A DNA stretch of 58,027 bases, taken from positions 1-58,027 of the forward strand of contig NZ_QIBX01000021.1 of NCBI RefSeq assembly GCF_003725995.1, read 5' to 3'. The notes below the pieces were generated by a model. It was not told the DNA's origin. It searched no databases and worked only from the letters and a program-made list of their open reading frames with translations. Below, piece by piece: positions 35,935-45,511 of this stretch; within the stretch, counting starts at the first letter, position 1; every line of letters begins with the position of its first letter. A program made the position numbers and the translations under genes. Source of the DNA: Slackia equolifaciens. Its GTDB lineage: Bacteria > Actinomycetota > Coriobacteriia > Coriobacteriales > Eggerthellaceae.

Positions 35935-36909
35935 ATGGCTAAGCACGCAAAGCATGCAAAGCAGGCATCCGATATCGAAACCGAAGAGTCCATCATCGAG
36001 GTCGAGCCGACCGATGTGCAGCCCGGCGAGCCGGATGACGCCTTCGAGGTCATAGACGGCCCTTCTCTAGCTACGGGGCAGTCGCCTGATTTCGTCGCGC
36101 CGGCGGCGGATATGCACAAGCGCAAGTCGCGTCGCATGCGTATCGCGCTCATAATCGTGTCCGTGGTGTTGGTGGCACTCATCGGCGCGCTGATTTACTT
36201 TGCCTTCACTCTGATCAATGAGGCGAGCGACGTGGCCTATCAGACAGCATCGAGGAGCGACGCGCAAACCGAATCGCCCGCGGCGCTCGCGTCCGATGCG
36301 CAGGATGCGAGCGGCCAGGATCATGGCGACGTGCCCGCACTTGCGAGCCTGCTCGGCAAGACGACGGACGATGCGGTTGCGGAAGTGGGTCGCGGCGCAA
36401 CCATCACCTCCGAGAAGGACATCACGGAGGAAACCGGCGAAGGCGACGATAAAAAGACCGAGGTTGTGGGCACGAGCGTGACCGTGGCGCTGGCGGATGA
36501 AACAACCGACAACAGCGGCAATACCCCCACGCTGTATCTCGATTGCGACAAGGATGGAGCCATCACGCGCGTGGGGTATTCCACCTCGGTGTCCTCGTTG
36601 AACTACGCCGATATGAGCTTTGCCGATATCGTGCAGGAGGGTCATATCATCGAGAATCTCCTTACGGATGCAGGCTTGCCCACCGACGACGGCTCGATCG
36701 AGATGCCTGCTGTGGAGGAGTATCGCACCTACGCCGACGACGGCACGACCATCGTGCAGGAGGCATATACCTTCTCGGGCACTTCGACGGCCACGGATGG
36801 TTCCGAGCATGACTGGACATGCCGTTTGTCCTACGATTACTCGGCGGCCAACGTGTCGGGCAATCTCGCCGACACCATCAAGCTCGTGCAGCTCTACATC
36901 AACGCCTAG
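35935..36909 (+). CDS. Single-pass membrane protein of unknown function
   Basis: 324 residues: an acidic cytoplasmic N-terminus of about 65 residues starting with a Lys/His run, one membrane helix (about 70-90), and an extracellular domain of about 230 residues with no motif I recognise. The ATG at 35935 follows AAAGGCGGAAG; an alternative ATG at 35899 is in frame. The architecture resembles envelope-anchored proteins of Actinobacteria, but function is unknown. It could be in one transcript with the 52-residue protein. Confidence 0.75.
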   Translation: MAKHAKHAKQASDIETEESIIEVEPTDVQPGEPDDAFEVIDGPSLATGQSPDFVAPAADMHKRKSRRMRIALIIVSVVLVALIGALIYFAFTLINEASDVAYQTASRSDAQTESPAALASDAQDASGQDHGDVPALASLLGKTTDDAVAEVGRGATITSEKDITEETGEGDDKKTEVVGTSVTVALADETTDNSGNTPTLYLDCDKDGAITRVGYSTSVSSLNYADMSFADIVQEGHIIENLLTDAGLPTDDGSIEMPAVEEYRTYADDGTTIVQEAYTFSGTSTATDGSEHDWTCRLSYDYSAANVSGNLADTIKLVQLYINA

Positions 36910-36992
36910 ACGGGCGTTCATGAGCATTAATGCCCATATGCTCGGCGGGCTGCGTCGTTTTTCAATTCGAAGACAAGAATTATGAAAAAAGC

Positions 36993-37144
36993 TTGCATGT
37001 GCGCGATAACGTGCTATTATTGGCAAGCTGTTTCAAGCGAAGGCGTTGTGGCCTTCCACCTGGTTCGGCGAAAGCTGATGGGTTTCGAGAATAAACGCAC
37101 TGCGTAACCTCATGCCCTGCTGCTTTGCGCCGCAGGGCTTTTTT
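36993..37144 (+). promoter_or_regulatory. infC promoter, leader and attenuator
   Basis: TTGCAT (36993-36998), a 16-base spacer and TATTAT (37015-37020) form a promoter. The leader has hairpin GAAGGC/GCCTTC (37038-37055) and then an intrinsic terminator, GCCCTGC/GCAGGGC (37114-37138) with six T, 49 bases before infC. A leader terminator ahead of infC-rpmI-rplT is the layout of L20-controlled leaders in Firmicutes. L20 control here is inference. Confidence 0.75.
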
Positions 37145-37193
37145 GTTGCAGCGAAACACACCGCTTATGCGGGATATGAAGGAGGTGGGCGCA

Positions 37194-37736
37194 ATAGCAG
37201 CTCAGGAGCCAAGGCTCAACGACGATATTCGTACGCGCGAATGCCGTCTGATCGGCTACGACGGTACCCAGATGGGTATCTTCAATGCGCGTGAGGCCCT
37301 CAGAATCGCTGAAGGTCAGGGGATGGATCTTGTGGAGATCGCACCCAACGCGCAGCCGCCGGTCTGCCGCATTATGGACTACGGAAAGTTCAAGTACGAG
37401 CAGGCAATCAAGGCCAAACAGGCCCGCAAGAACCAGACCAAGGTCGAGATCAAGGAAATGAAGTTCCGCCCCAAAATCGATGTGGGCGACTACACCACCA
37501 AGAAGAAGCACGTGCTGCGCTTCCTCGAGGGCGGCGCCAAGGTCAAGATCACGATCATGTTCCGCGGCCGTGAGATGGCCCACCCCGAGCAGGGTCTTTC
37601 CATTCTCGAGCGTCTCGCCGACGACCTTAAGGATGTTGCCGTGATCGAGAACGCCCCCAAGATGGAGGGCCGCAACATGCACATGCTCATCGCCCCGCTG
37701 CCGGCCTCCAAGAAGGCGGCGGAGAAAAACGCCTAG
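37194..37736 (+). CDS. infC: Translation initiation factor IF-3
   Basis: 180 residues: the N-domain (EPRLNDDIRTRECRLIG), a linker, and the C-domain with KEMKFRPKIDVGDY. I place the start at ATA (37194): AAGGAGG at 37179-37185 lies 8 bases upstream, and the product begins (M)AAQEPRLNDDIR, the usual IF-3 start. The upstream in-frame ATG at 37176 overlaps this Shine-Dalgarno and has none of its own. Rare AUU/AUA starts are known for infC and allow IF-3 to repress its own translation. It is the first gene of infC-rpmI-rplT. Confidence 0.95.
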   Translation: MAAQEPRLNDDIRTRECRLIGYDGTQMGIFNAREALRIAEGQGMDLVEIAPNAQPPVCRIMDYGKFKYEQAIKAKQARKNQTKVEIKEMKFRPKIDVGDYTTKKKHVLRFLEGGAKVKITIMFRGREMAHPEQGLSILERLADDLKDVAVIENAPKMEGRNMHMLIAPLPASKKAAEKNA

Positions 37737-37773
37737 AGCGTAAAACCGCAGGGAAGTAGAAAGGACATACGTC

Positions 37774-37971
37774 ATGCCTAAGATGAAGACTCACAGCGGC
37801 AGCAAGAAGCGCTTCCGCGTTACGGGTTCCGGCAAGATCATGCGCGCCAAGGCCTTCAAGAGCCACATCAAGACCAAGAAGAGCCCCAAGCGCATCCGTA
37901 ATTTCCGTCAGGAGACCACCATTTCTTCCGCCGACCGCAAGGTCGCCGCGCGTGGTCTGGGCCTTCGTTAA
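37774..37971 (+). CDS. rpmI: 50S ribosomal protein L35
   Basis: 65 residues, highly basic, with the L35 start [20 protein letters not shown]. Second gene of the infC operon, 37 bases after infC; its ATG follows AAAGGA. Confidence 0.97.
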   Translation: MPKMKTHSGSKKRFRVTGSGKIMRAKAFKSHIKTKKSPKRIRNFRQETTISSADRKVAARGLGLR

Positions 37972-37991
37972 TCAAGGAGTAGTGATAGAGA

Positions 37992-38348
37992 ATGCCTCGT
38001 GTTAAGCGTGCAGTCAACGCCCACAAGAAGCGTCGTACCATCCTGAATCGTGCGAAGGGCTACTACGGCGCAAAGTCCCGTACCTATCGTGCGGCTAAAG
38101 AGCAGGTCCAGCACTCGCTGCAGTACCAGTACCGTGATCGTCGCAACAAGAAGCGCGAGATTCGCCGTCTGTGGATCACCCGTATCAACGCCGCCGCTCG
38201 CATCAACGGTATGTCTTACTCCGTGTTCATGAACGGCCTCAAGAAGGCCGGCGTGGAGCTCGATCGCAAGGTGCTCTCCGACATGGCCATCACCGATCCC
38301 GATGCTTTCGCTCAGCTCGCCGAGATCTCCAAGGCTGCCCTCAAGTAA
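37992..38348 (+). CDS. rplT: 50S ribosomal protein L20
   Basis: 118 residues with the L20 pattern [27 protein letters not shown] and [10 protein letters not shown]. It binds 23S rRNA early in 50S assembly and may bind the infC leader to control the operon. AAGGAG lies 13 bases before the ATG. Last gene before the terminator. Confidence 0.97.
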   Translation: MPRVKRAVNAHKKRRTILNRAKGYYGAKSRTYRAAKEQVQHSLQYQYRDRRNKKREIRRLWITRINAAARINGMSYSVFMNGLKKAGVELDRKVLSDMAITDPDAFAQLAEISKAALK

Positions 38349-38376
38349 GCATCCTTTCGGCATATGCGTTTGATAG

Positions 38377-38405
38377 ACGGCCGCGCTTCGTGCGCGGCCG
38401 TTTTC
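38377..38405 (+). terminator. Terminator of infC-rpmI-rplT
   Basis: A 10-bp stem, ACGGCCGCGC/GCGCGGCCGT, with a TTCGT loop followed by TTTTC. Confidence 0.9.
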
Positions 38406-38547
38406 GTATTGCTGGGTCGACTCGCATATTGCGGTCATGGCACGCATGCCGCAAAGCACCATGCTCGTTTCATATCCCTAACATGTGAGAATTGGCTTCA
38501 TGGGTTGGCTTTGCGCACCCGTGGCACGTTCGTTCGCGCGGGGGACG

Positions 38548-41500
38548 TCATGAGTGCGCCCGTTTTTGCCATCGGCTCACGCCTGCATGCTTCACGAAGC
38601 CGCCTCTATCCTTCTGCAGCGCATGGATGAAAACCCCCGTCAGAAGGACAGTCGCTCCCAGCCCCATGAGTCCTGCGATTCCCGCGGCGCCCGTGATGGG
38701 CAGCGAAGGCTGCGCGACATTCGGTACTATCCATTCATCCTCCTTCGTTATGGCGAACGCGGGCGGTTCGCCTCCCTGCGAACCACGCACGGCCTCGACG
38801 TATGCCTGATGGGGAAGGAGCGGGTCGAGCGTGATGGACCATTGGCCGTCGGGAAGCCTGTAGCCTAGGGGCGCTTGCGTTTCTACGAGTCGATATATGC
38901 CGGGAGCAAGCCCGGAGAACTCGATATATGGATCCGAGGTCGCAGTGCCAATGCGCGTCCACCCCTCCATCTCGTTTTGCCCCACGGGCGTATCATCGGG
39001 CATGCCTTCGCCATCGTAGCGGTAGAGCTCAAACCGAGCACCGTTGAGCAGATGGGCGCCATCCGTCGTCGCCGTGCCCGTTGTCGCTTCTTCATGTATG
39101 CCCTCGGCATCGGCTTTGAGGAGCGTGAGCGACATCGATTCGATTCGCACCACGGTTGCTTCGTGATGGAGAACCTTCTTAGAGGACGCTCCCGTTGCGG
39201 ATGTGACCGTGGAAGCGAGCCACGCCTGGTTGTAGGTTGCGCCTTGGGGAGCGGAAGGGCCATCGCCGTCGGGCGCCCTCATGCCCAGTATCGCAGCGAG
39301 CGACTCTCCTCCTTGCAGTTCGTAGGTGCCGCCCCCTCGGGCTTGCGAGCAATCGATTGCTACGGCGGTCACGTCACCCAGGGAATCCGGTTGAACGGTT
39401 GACCAGAGCGCGGTGTTGCTTAGGTCTCTGCTCGCACTGTCTTCCATATCGATCCCTCGTGTCGTGGAGTAGTATACAATGGGGTCGATTCCTCTCGATA
39501 CGAGCGCACTCGTGTCTATGTATTCCAGCGTACCCTTCCACCCTGCCTGGTCGCCCTCGGGCGCGTAGCATTCTATGGCATCGAAAATGACGTTGTCGGT
39601 CGCCGTGGACCCCTCTTCAAGCGCCGTTCTAATGCGGTAGGCGTAGGGGGATCCAACGTAGACCTGCACTTCCTCGGTGGTTTCGCCCGCTGACACCCAG
39701 GCGGTATCCTCTGCCGCTTTGGCGGAAAGCTGCAGCCCGTATTCGGCGGAAGTGGGGAAGCTGATCGTGGGCGTCCTCTGCGCGTAGAGCCATCGGTGCT
39801 GAGACGAGGCGTCGCCGTCGAGGCCGGAGAGCAGCCGCCTCTCCTCGTCCGTCCATCCGCTCCCGATATCGTCCGGTGTTGAGTTCGGTTTGCCGTTCCA
39901 GGCGCCCATGTCTTCATTGCCGGATTCATAGGCGAAGCAGAACCGCGGCGAAGAGCCATAGTCGGCCATGGAGTCCCAGCTGTAGTATCCGCCGAACGAC
40001 AGGAGGAAGCCGGAGACGTATGTGTCAAATCCGCCCGGACCGTGTGGCGAACTGTAGCCTTTGCTCCCGGGCGAGGCTTCCACGCTCACCTTGAGAAGCT
40101 CGCGTCCCGAGTCGCGCCAGTTGGGGAACGATTCGACAGAGGTCACCTCCGCAAGCGGGGAGTACTCGTTCGAGTTGTGCCGGACGCCTTCCTCGTCGAC
40201 ATACGACACGGGCCTGCGGTCCACCACCGCCCCTCCGTCAATGGGCAGCTTCCAGGGGTCGCAATACACCTGCCCTCCTGAAAGGCGCTCGGCGGCCCGG
40301 AGCGTCGAGGTGTCTGCCGTGAAGCCTGCCGGCAGAAGCAGGTAGAACGTCCCCGACGTTTCAGGAGGCTGCACGGAGGCGGGCAGCCCGTTCGAATCGT
40401 CCTCCCTGGTCCTGGTCGTGAACGACACCTCGGCTCGAACCGTGCCGAAGTCGACCTTCTTTCCCACCGTGTCGTTTTTCTGATCGAGAGCGTAGGCCGA
40501 CATCCAGCCGCTCGGGTCCGCTCTGACGAAGTCTGCCCTCGCGGTGTCGTGGTACATGAGCGCGCCGTAGAAGGCTCGGTCGCGCTCTCCGAGGGCTTTG
40601 GCCTGCGGGCTGTCTTTCGACACGCCCTTGGGCTCGCCCTCGAAGCCGAGCAGCGTGCCCGCGTCGTCGTATGCGGCGAGCGTGTTAGCTCGGTAGAGGT
40701 AAAGGCTGTCCGATTGGGCGGCAAGCTCCCGTATGCGCTCGCTCGGAAGAACCTCCGATGCGATGGTCAGCCCGAATTGGGGGTCGCTGTGGCCGGGGTC
40801 CAGGTCCCCCACGCTCGCTGCCCAAGCATGCGTCTCGAAGCTCAGCTTCACTCCCGTAGTGCCCGGCGGCAGGGCGAGGTCGTAGCGCCGTTCGCCGTCG
40901 TACTCCGAGAGGAGGTCTCTGTCGTACCAGCTGTCCAGTGTGTCGGAAGGGTCGAACGCGCGAATCTCCACGCCCTCTGCGAGGGGCTCGATTCCGGTGG
41001 GGTCGAGGCGCCCGCTTGTCGTTTGGGTCCACCGAGCGGCGGGCATCCATGCGCCGTCATCGCCCGTCCTTGCCGATATGGTCACCTCAAGGGGGTCGAT
41101 GGTGCCCTCGATGGGCTCGATTGTGTAGCCGCCCGACTTGTAGTCGGGTACGCCCTCATACAGCGTCACGGCGGCGGCGTTGATGTCGAGCACGTGCGTC
41201 ATTTCATGCTCCCCCGCATCAAGCCGACCGTCGATGAACGCGAAGTCGTCGATGATTTCAACGGTGTAGGGGCGCTTACCGTAGCTTTCCGCCTTCGAGG
41301 GGTCGAGCCCCTCTCCGAGCGTTTCCCCGAAGCAGGATGCGTATGCCGAGCTCGTGTCGAGGGTGGTTGCCGAGCGCAGCCCCGATTCGAGCCGCTCAAC
41401 TTGGCCCTGAGGGTAGTAATACGCGTTGGAATCGGCGAGCTTTGGTGCGCCTCGGTTCATCCTTAGGTCGAACCTGTTGCCGGGAGGCGCGTCGAAGCCC

Positions 41501-42963
41501 AGGGGCTGATAGGTGAACGAATGCGCGCCTTCGGCGGTCTGGATGTCGCGATAGTCGAGCGATTCGAGGGTGGCGCGAGCGGGAAAGGCGAGCTCGGTGC
41601 CTCCTTCGGCAGAGTCCAGCGCCGCCTTGTCGTAGCGCACGAGCGCGGCGAAGCTCGCGGTGAGCCCCTCGACGTTGAAGCTGAGGTCTTGGTGCGCTGC
41701 AGCATATACGTCGAGGTGTCCAATGCCGAGGTCCGCCTCGGCGGGCGCCTCGAACGTACAGGTGTCGGGGTCGAAGTCACCGCGGCTGTCATCGGGGGAG
41801 CCGAGTATCCACGCGTCGGTCATGCCGACGATTTCACCCCGATCAAGCCCGGTTGGCGCGAGCTCGAGGGAGAACGGCTGGTAGAGGTGGTCGAAGGTTG
41901 CGGTTGCCTTCCATGCCACGTAGAGGGCGTTAGCGTCGGCATCGGGCGCTTCGCCCCAGGAGGGCTGCCAGGAGTCGTATATGCCCGCAACCTCCACTTC
42001 CATCGATTCGAGCGCATTGTGCGTGGCTATCGTGGCTGGGCCGGTCTGTGATCTTCCGGCCCCTTGCGCTTCGGCGTAGAGGCGCACGGGGTCGCTCGTC
42101 AGCTCGGTGTAAACGGGATGGGGCAGCCCGTCGCGTTCGCAGCCGAACGCTTCGTGCCACGATGCGCTATAGATGTAGTTCACCTCGCAGACGAGCTTTG
42201 TGCCCGCGCCGATTCTGTCGGCGTTGACGATGACGAGCTCATGGGCGTCCTCATCATGGCGATACTGCCATCCATCGGCGGATTGCTGGGGGGCCTCGGG
42301 CACGCCGAGCTCGACTTTAAGCCCTGCTTTCAGGCGGGGTTCGTACGCGGAGCCGACAAGCTCGTAGACGGCTTCATAGGGTTCGCCGTCGCGAGCCATG
42401 AAGAGATGGTCGGGAATGCGCACCTCGACTTCGCCTGGCTCGTAGTCGGCCGAGCCGCTCGAGGTCCACTCGACGGTCGCGCCTACGACCAGGTCGCTCG
42501 CGTATGCGCTTCGGTAGCCGGTGAGGTCGATGCTCAGGCTGCCGTCGTCTCCTATCGTCATCATGTCGTCGCCCGTGTCGCGCCATGCGATAGATACGCT
42601 CTGCTCGTTCCCGGCGGCCGGAAGCGGGGGAACGGTCACGTCGGTCGAGGGGCTGAGGATGGCCGATGAGGGAGCGTGCGATTTGCTCGTCCGGGATGCG
42701 CGGGGGCCGTCGTCGGGCTCGGCACTGGCCTCGTCAGCATCTGAGGGGTGTGACGGGTTGGTCTCCGTCTGACAATCTTCTTGCACGGAGGCCTCCAAGC
42801 TTGAAAACTCCTGACCGGTCGCATCGGTGCTAGGGTTGCTTGAGGCCCATGCGGCGATGTGGCACAGGGGAGCAAGCGCGAGTGCGCCAAACGCGATGAT
42901 TGCCAGGGCGATGGCCCCGGGACCCATGCCGCGGCGTTGGCTCCTTCCCTTTGAGACGCTCAT
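38548..42963 (-). CDS. LPXTG-anchored adhesin with SpaA/Cna-B domain, in frame with the upstream sortase
   Basis: From the ATG at 42963 the product is 1471 residues: signal peptide (GMGPGAIALAIIAFGALAL...AWASS), a Thr/Ser/Asp-rich stretch, a very long beta-rich region without a family I recognise, a SpaA/Cna-B domain (about 1310-1415, with the YRLVETQAPLGYRLPDG E-box), LPITG at about 1421, a hydrophobic helix and an unusually long 25-residue tail. AAGGAGGAGG lies just upstream of this ATG, so separate initiation is likely. However, there is no stop codon between the sortase and this protein, so a 1749-residue fusion from 43797 is also possible. Likely an accessory or tip subunit of the pilus. 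Confidence 0.85.
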   Translation of the reverse strand: MSVSKGRSQRRGMGPGAIALAIIAFGALALAPLCHIAAWASSNPSTDATGQEFSSLEASVQEDCQTETNPSHPSDADEASAEPDDGPRASRTSKSHAPSSAILSPSTDVTVPPLPAAGNEQSVSIAWRDTGDDMMTIGDDGSLSIDLTGYRSAYASDLVVGATVEWTSSGSADYEPGEVEVRIPDHLFMARDGEPYEAVYELVGSAYEPRLKAGLKVELGVPEAPQQSADGWQYRHDEDAHELVIVNADRIGAGTKLVCEVNYIYSASWHEAFGCERDGLPHPVYTELTSDPVRLYAEAQGAGRSQTGPATIATHNALESMEVEVAGIYDSWQPSWGEAPDADANALYVAWKATATFDHLYQPFSLELAPTGLDRGEIVGMTDAWILGSPDDSRGDFDPDTCTFEAPAEADLGIGHLDVYAAAHQDLSFNVEGLTASFAALVRYDKAALDSAEGGTELAFPARATLESLDYRDIQTAEGAHSFTYQPLGFDAPPGNRFDLRMNRGAPKLADSNAYYYPQGQVERLESGLRSATTLDTSSAYASCFGETLGEGLDPSKAESYGKRPYTVEIIDDFAFIDGRLDAGEHEMTHVLDINAAAVTLYEGVPDYKSGGYTIEPIEGTIDPLEVTISARTGDDGAWMPAARWTQTTSGRLDPTGIEPLAEGVEIRAFDPSDTLDSWYDRDLLSEYDGERRYDLALPPGTTGVKLSFETHAWAASVGDLDPGHSDPQFGLTIASEVLPSERIRELAAQSDSLYLYRANTLAAYDDAGTLLGFEGEPKGVSKDSPQAKALGERDRAFYGALMYHDTARADFVRADPSGWMSAYALDQKNDTVGKKVDFGTVRAEVSFTTRTREDDSNGLPASVQPPETSGTFYLLLPAGFTADTSTLRAAERLSGGQVYCDPWKLPIDGGAVVDRRPVSYVDEEGVRHNSNEYSPLAEVTSVESFPNWRDSGRELLKVSVEASPGSKGYSSPHGPGGFDTYVSGFLLSFGGYYSWDSMADYGSSPRFCFAYESGNEDMGAWNGKPNSTPDDIGSGWTDEERRLLSGLDGDASSQHRWLYAQRTPTISFPTSAEYGLQLSAKAAEDTAWVSAGETTEEVQVYVGSPYAYRIRTALEEGSTATDNVIFDAIECYAPEGDQAGWKGTLEYIDTSALVSRGIDPIVYYSTTRGIDMEDSASRDLSNTALWSTVQPDSLGDVTAVAIDCSQARGGGTYELQGGESLAAILGMRAPDGDGPSAPQGATYNQAWLASTVTSATGASSKKVLHHEATVVRIESMSLTLLKADAEGIHEEATTGTATTDGAHLLNGARFELYRYDGEGMPDDTPVGQNEMEGWTRIGTATSDPYIEFSGLAPGIYRLVETQAPLGYRLPDGQWSITLDPLLPHQAYVEAVRGSQGGEPPAFAITKEDEWIVPNVAQPSLPITGAAGIAGLMGLGATVLLTGVFIHALQKDRGGFVKHAGVSRWQKRAHS

Positions 42964-43797
42964 GGTCCTCCTCCTTCTTTGCATCGTTCGCACCGTCAGC
43001 GCCATGGCCCCCGCAAGCATGACGGCGGCGAACAGCTTTGCGTGCGCATCGGGCGGCGTGCGCGTCTCGACAGATTCGAGGGGGCAGCGCTCCCCGGTAA
43101 TCAGAAGCCGGTGAGTGTTCACGCCGTACGGCGTACAGGTGGCAAGCGTTACAAGGTCTTTGCCCGGAACGGCGGCGATGCTCTGCATGTCATCGGGTGC
43201 TATGACCTTGATTTCGATAATGCGGTAGGCAAGCTTCTTATTGAGCACGTGCAGGACAAACGTATCGCCATAATCAAGCTCGTCGAGCCGGGTGAACAGC
43301 TCCGCTTGCGGAAGGCCGCGGTGCCCCGTTATCACGGGGCGCAGCCCCGATCCTCCGATGGGTAGAGCTGTTTGCTCTAGATGGCCGGCGCCCTTGCGAA
43401 GCGCTTCCTCCGAGGTGCCGTGGTACACCGGCATCCGAAGGTCTATTTTTGGTATAGAGAGGGTGGCCATGACCCCGTTGCCCGAGGCGTCGAGTGTGGC
43501 TTCGTAGCCATCGGGCAGCATATAGCCGCTTCCCGGAACAAAAGGGTCGTGCACCGGGTCTCCCGTGAGCTCTTGGTTATATCGGCGGGCCTCGAGCCAA
43601 AGGCGCTCTGCTTTCTCGTCCGTCAGCGCGGCAACCGCCTGAGCGCTTGCTTCAATGGCCGCATCTTGGGCGAGTTGCGCGAGGGCGTTGCTCATCGGGG
43701 GATACGCCAGAAGGCCCGCTCCAACCGCCATAAGCAGCATCGATGCCGCGCTAAGCCATCTTCTCCTACCTCTCGCGCGCGCATGGAATTCGATCAA
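42964..43797 (-). CDS. srtC: Class C (pilus) sortase without its own stop codon
   Basis: A membrane transpeptidase that polymerises pilin subunits. Residues 15-32 are an N-terminal helix; a DPF lid motif is at 84-86; catalytic His159 (ITGHRG), Cys221 (LATCTPYG) and Arg230 (HRLLITGER) are present; a C-terminal helix (254-270) and QRRRR follow. This is a complete class C sortase of about 278 residues, but the frame continues without stop into the adhesin. The start is TTG at 43797, overlapping the pilin stop (TTGA), which indicates translational coupling; no strong Shine-Dalgarno was seen. Confidence 0.9.
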
Positions 43798-45398
43798 CGG
43801 TTCTCGTTCTTGCTGCGCTGTCGGGCGGCAACCCAGGCCACCGCCCCGCTTCCGGCGAGCGCGAGTCCTGCAACGACGATGATAGCGGCGCCCATGCCGC
43901 CCGTGACGGGCAGCGTGAACCCATGGGTATTCTGAACTTGGAGAAACACATACCCAGGCGTCTTGGATGCCCCGTCGGGCGCCCCGTCGCCGTCCTCGTC
44001 GGCTATGGTCGCCTTGAGTGGCGCGGCAAGTCGGAGGTATCCGTCGGGCGCCTTAGTTTCTATGAGGTAATATTCGCCGATTTCCAGCCCCTCCAGTTTC
44101 AGCGATCCGTCTTCTGCCACGACCACGGTGGTGCTACCGTCTTCGCCTTGCGACGCAAGGTGGTAGACGCCGGAGGTCTCCTTGACGAATGTGAGAGGGT
44201 CCGACCCGTCAGCCGATCGGGAGATGTTGAATTCCGCGCCGCCGAGGGGCGTCTCTCCATCGCCGACTTTCAATATCTCTATGCCGTAGGTGATAACCTT
44301 TGCATCATCGGGGCTCTCAGTGTAGGAGGATTCTTCATAGGGGTCGTTCGCGTATCCCACGTATGCCGTGTTCACATTGGCATCGGGGCCGACTGTCGCC
44401 TCCCCGTTCAGTTCGGCTTCGTAGGTCACGTGGATGCTTTCGAAGGATGAGATGCTCTCATAGTCGAAATTCATGCAGAATGTTGCGCCGGGGTGTGCAT
44501 CCCCGTCCAGGCTGAAATGCGTTCCCTCTTCAAGCGCGGTCTCTTCCTGGCCGCTCACGCCGAAAACCTTGAGCGTCTCTTGCTTGAGGGTCAAGCCTGC
44601 GGGCAGCGTGTCGGATATTGCGTACGTAGTCGCTTGGGCGCTATCGGGGTACACCGGAACTGCGGCGGTGATGTCGAAGGTCAGGGTGTCGCCGATAGCG
44701 GCTGCGCCGGCTTCCTCGTTTTCCACGGTTTTGACGATGGGGACTTCGGATGCTTTGACGGTTATGGATGCGGGCTCAGGTGCCGTCCATGCGTTTTCGT
44801 CTTCGCTCCAGACGGGAACAATATTGACGGCGCTGGGGCGGTAGACGCTCATGCCGTTGTCGATGAGCACGACGTAACCGCCGAGCGGAAGACCGTCGAT
44901 TGCTCCGTTTCCTGTGCACTGGCCGGCGGCATCGAGCGTTGCGTCGCCCGAGGAAAGGGCGGATGCGAGCGCTCCGTAAAACGAGCTCGCCTCGCTTGCG
45001 GGCCTTCTGTCCACGAGTTCGCCGGAATCGGAAATGCCTATATCGAACGCTTCTGTCACATTGCCATCGTCGTCGATATACGACGGGAAGCTCTGGCGCA
45101 CCCATGTTTGGATTTGCGGTACCCAGGTGAACATGGGGTCGTCGGGCGCTAGGGTGTTCTCGTCATAATTGACTTCGATAGCGTGGTATGCGGTGATTTC
45201 GACGGAATCTTCCACTCCGGCAATCGAGATGCTTCCCGTTGCCGGGTCCGCCCAAGCGGGGCGTGCGGCGAGGAGCGCTGCCGCCAAGGCGAGGGTGCTT
45301 GCAAAAGTAAGCAAAAGGGCGATGAGGGCTGATCTGGGACAGTGCGTAGCTGTACTGCATGGTGAGTGCGGGATAGGGATGGACGATTGCCTGTTCAT
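43794..45398 (-). CDS. Isopeptide-forming backbone pilin
   Basis: 534 residues: a long signal peptide (about 20-50), an N-domain (about 52-210), a D2-type fimbrial isopeptide domain (about 225-370, with ISDTLPAGLTL), a Cna-B-type C-domain with E-box YYLIETKAPDGY, the sorting signal LPVTG (about 496-500), a hydrophobic helix and a KNENR tail. It is the expected substrate of the class C sortase encoded immediately downstream, so probably the major shaft protein. A pilin-motif lysine is most likely in the ITVKASEVPIVK linker, but this is not certain. ATG at 45398 follows GAAAGGA. Confidence 0.88.
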   Translation of the reverse strand: MNRQSSIPIPHSPCSTATHCPRSALIALLLTFASTLALAAALLAARPAWADPATGSISIAGVEDSVEITAYHAIEVNYDENTLAPDDPMFTWVPQIQTWVRQSFPSYIDDDGNVTEAFDIGISDSGELVDRRPASEASSFYGALASALSSGDATLDAAGQCTGNGAIDGLPLGGYVVLIDNGMSVYRPSAVNIVPVWSEDENAWTAPEPASITVKASEVPIVKTVENEEAGAAAIGDTLTFDITAAVPVYPDSAQATTYAISDTLPAGLTLKQETLKVFGVSGQEETALEEGTHFSLDGDAHPGATFCMNFDYESISSFESIHVTYEAELNGEATVGPDANVNTAYVGYANDPYEESSYTESPDDAKVITYGIEILKVGDGETPLGGAEFNISRSADGSDPLTFVKETSGVYHLASQGEDGSTTVVVAEDGSLKLEGLEIGEYYLIETKAPDGYLRLAAPLKATIADEDGDGAPDGASKTPGYVFLQVQNTHGFTLPVTGGMGAAIIVVAGLALAGSGAVAWVAARQRSKNENR

Positions 45399-45511
45399 TC
45401 TGGTTCCTTTCTCGTTGCTGATGTTCGCTTGGCAAACGAAGGGCTAAATCGATGCGAATCGTGCGCCAGGAGGCTCTCGCGAAGCGGGCGAGGCATGCGT
45501 CTGCCGCACCC

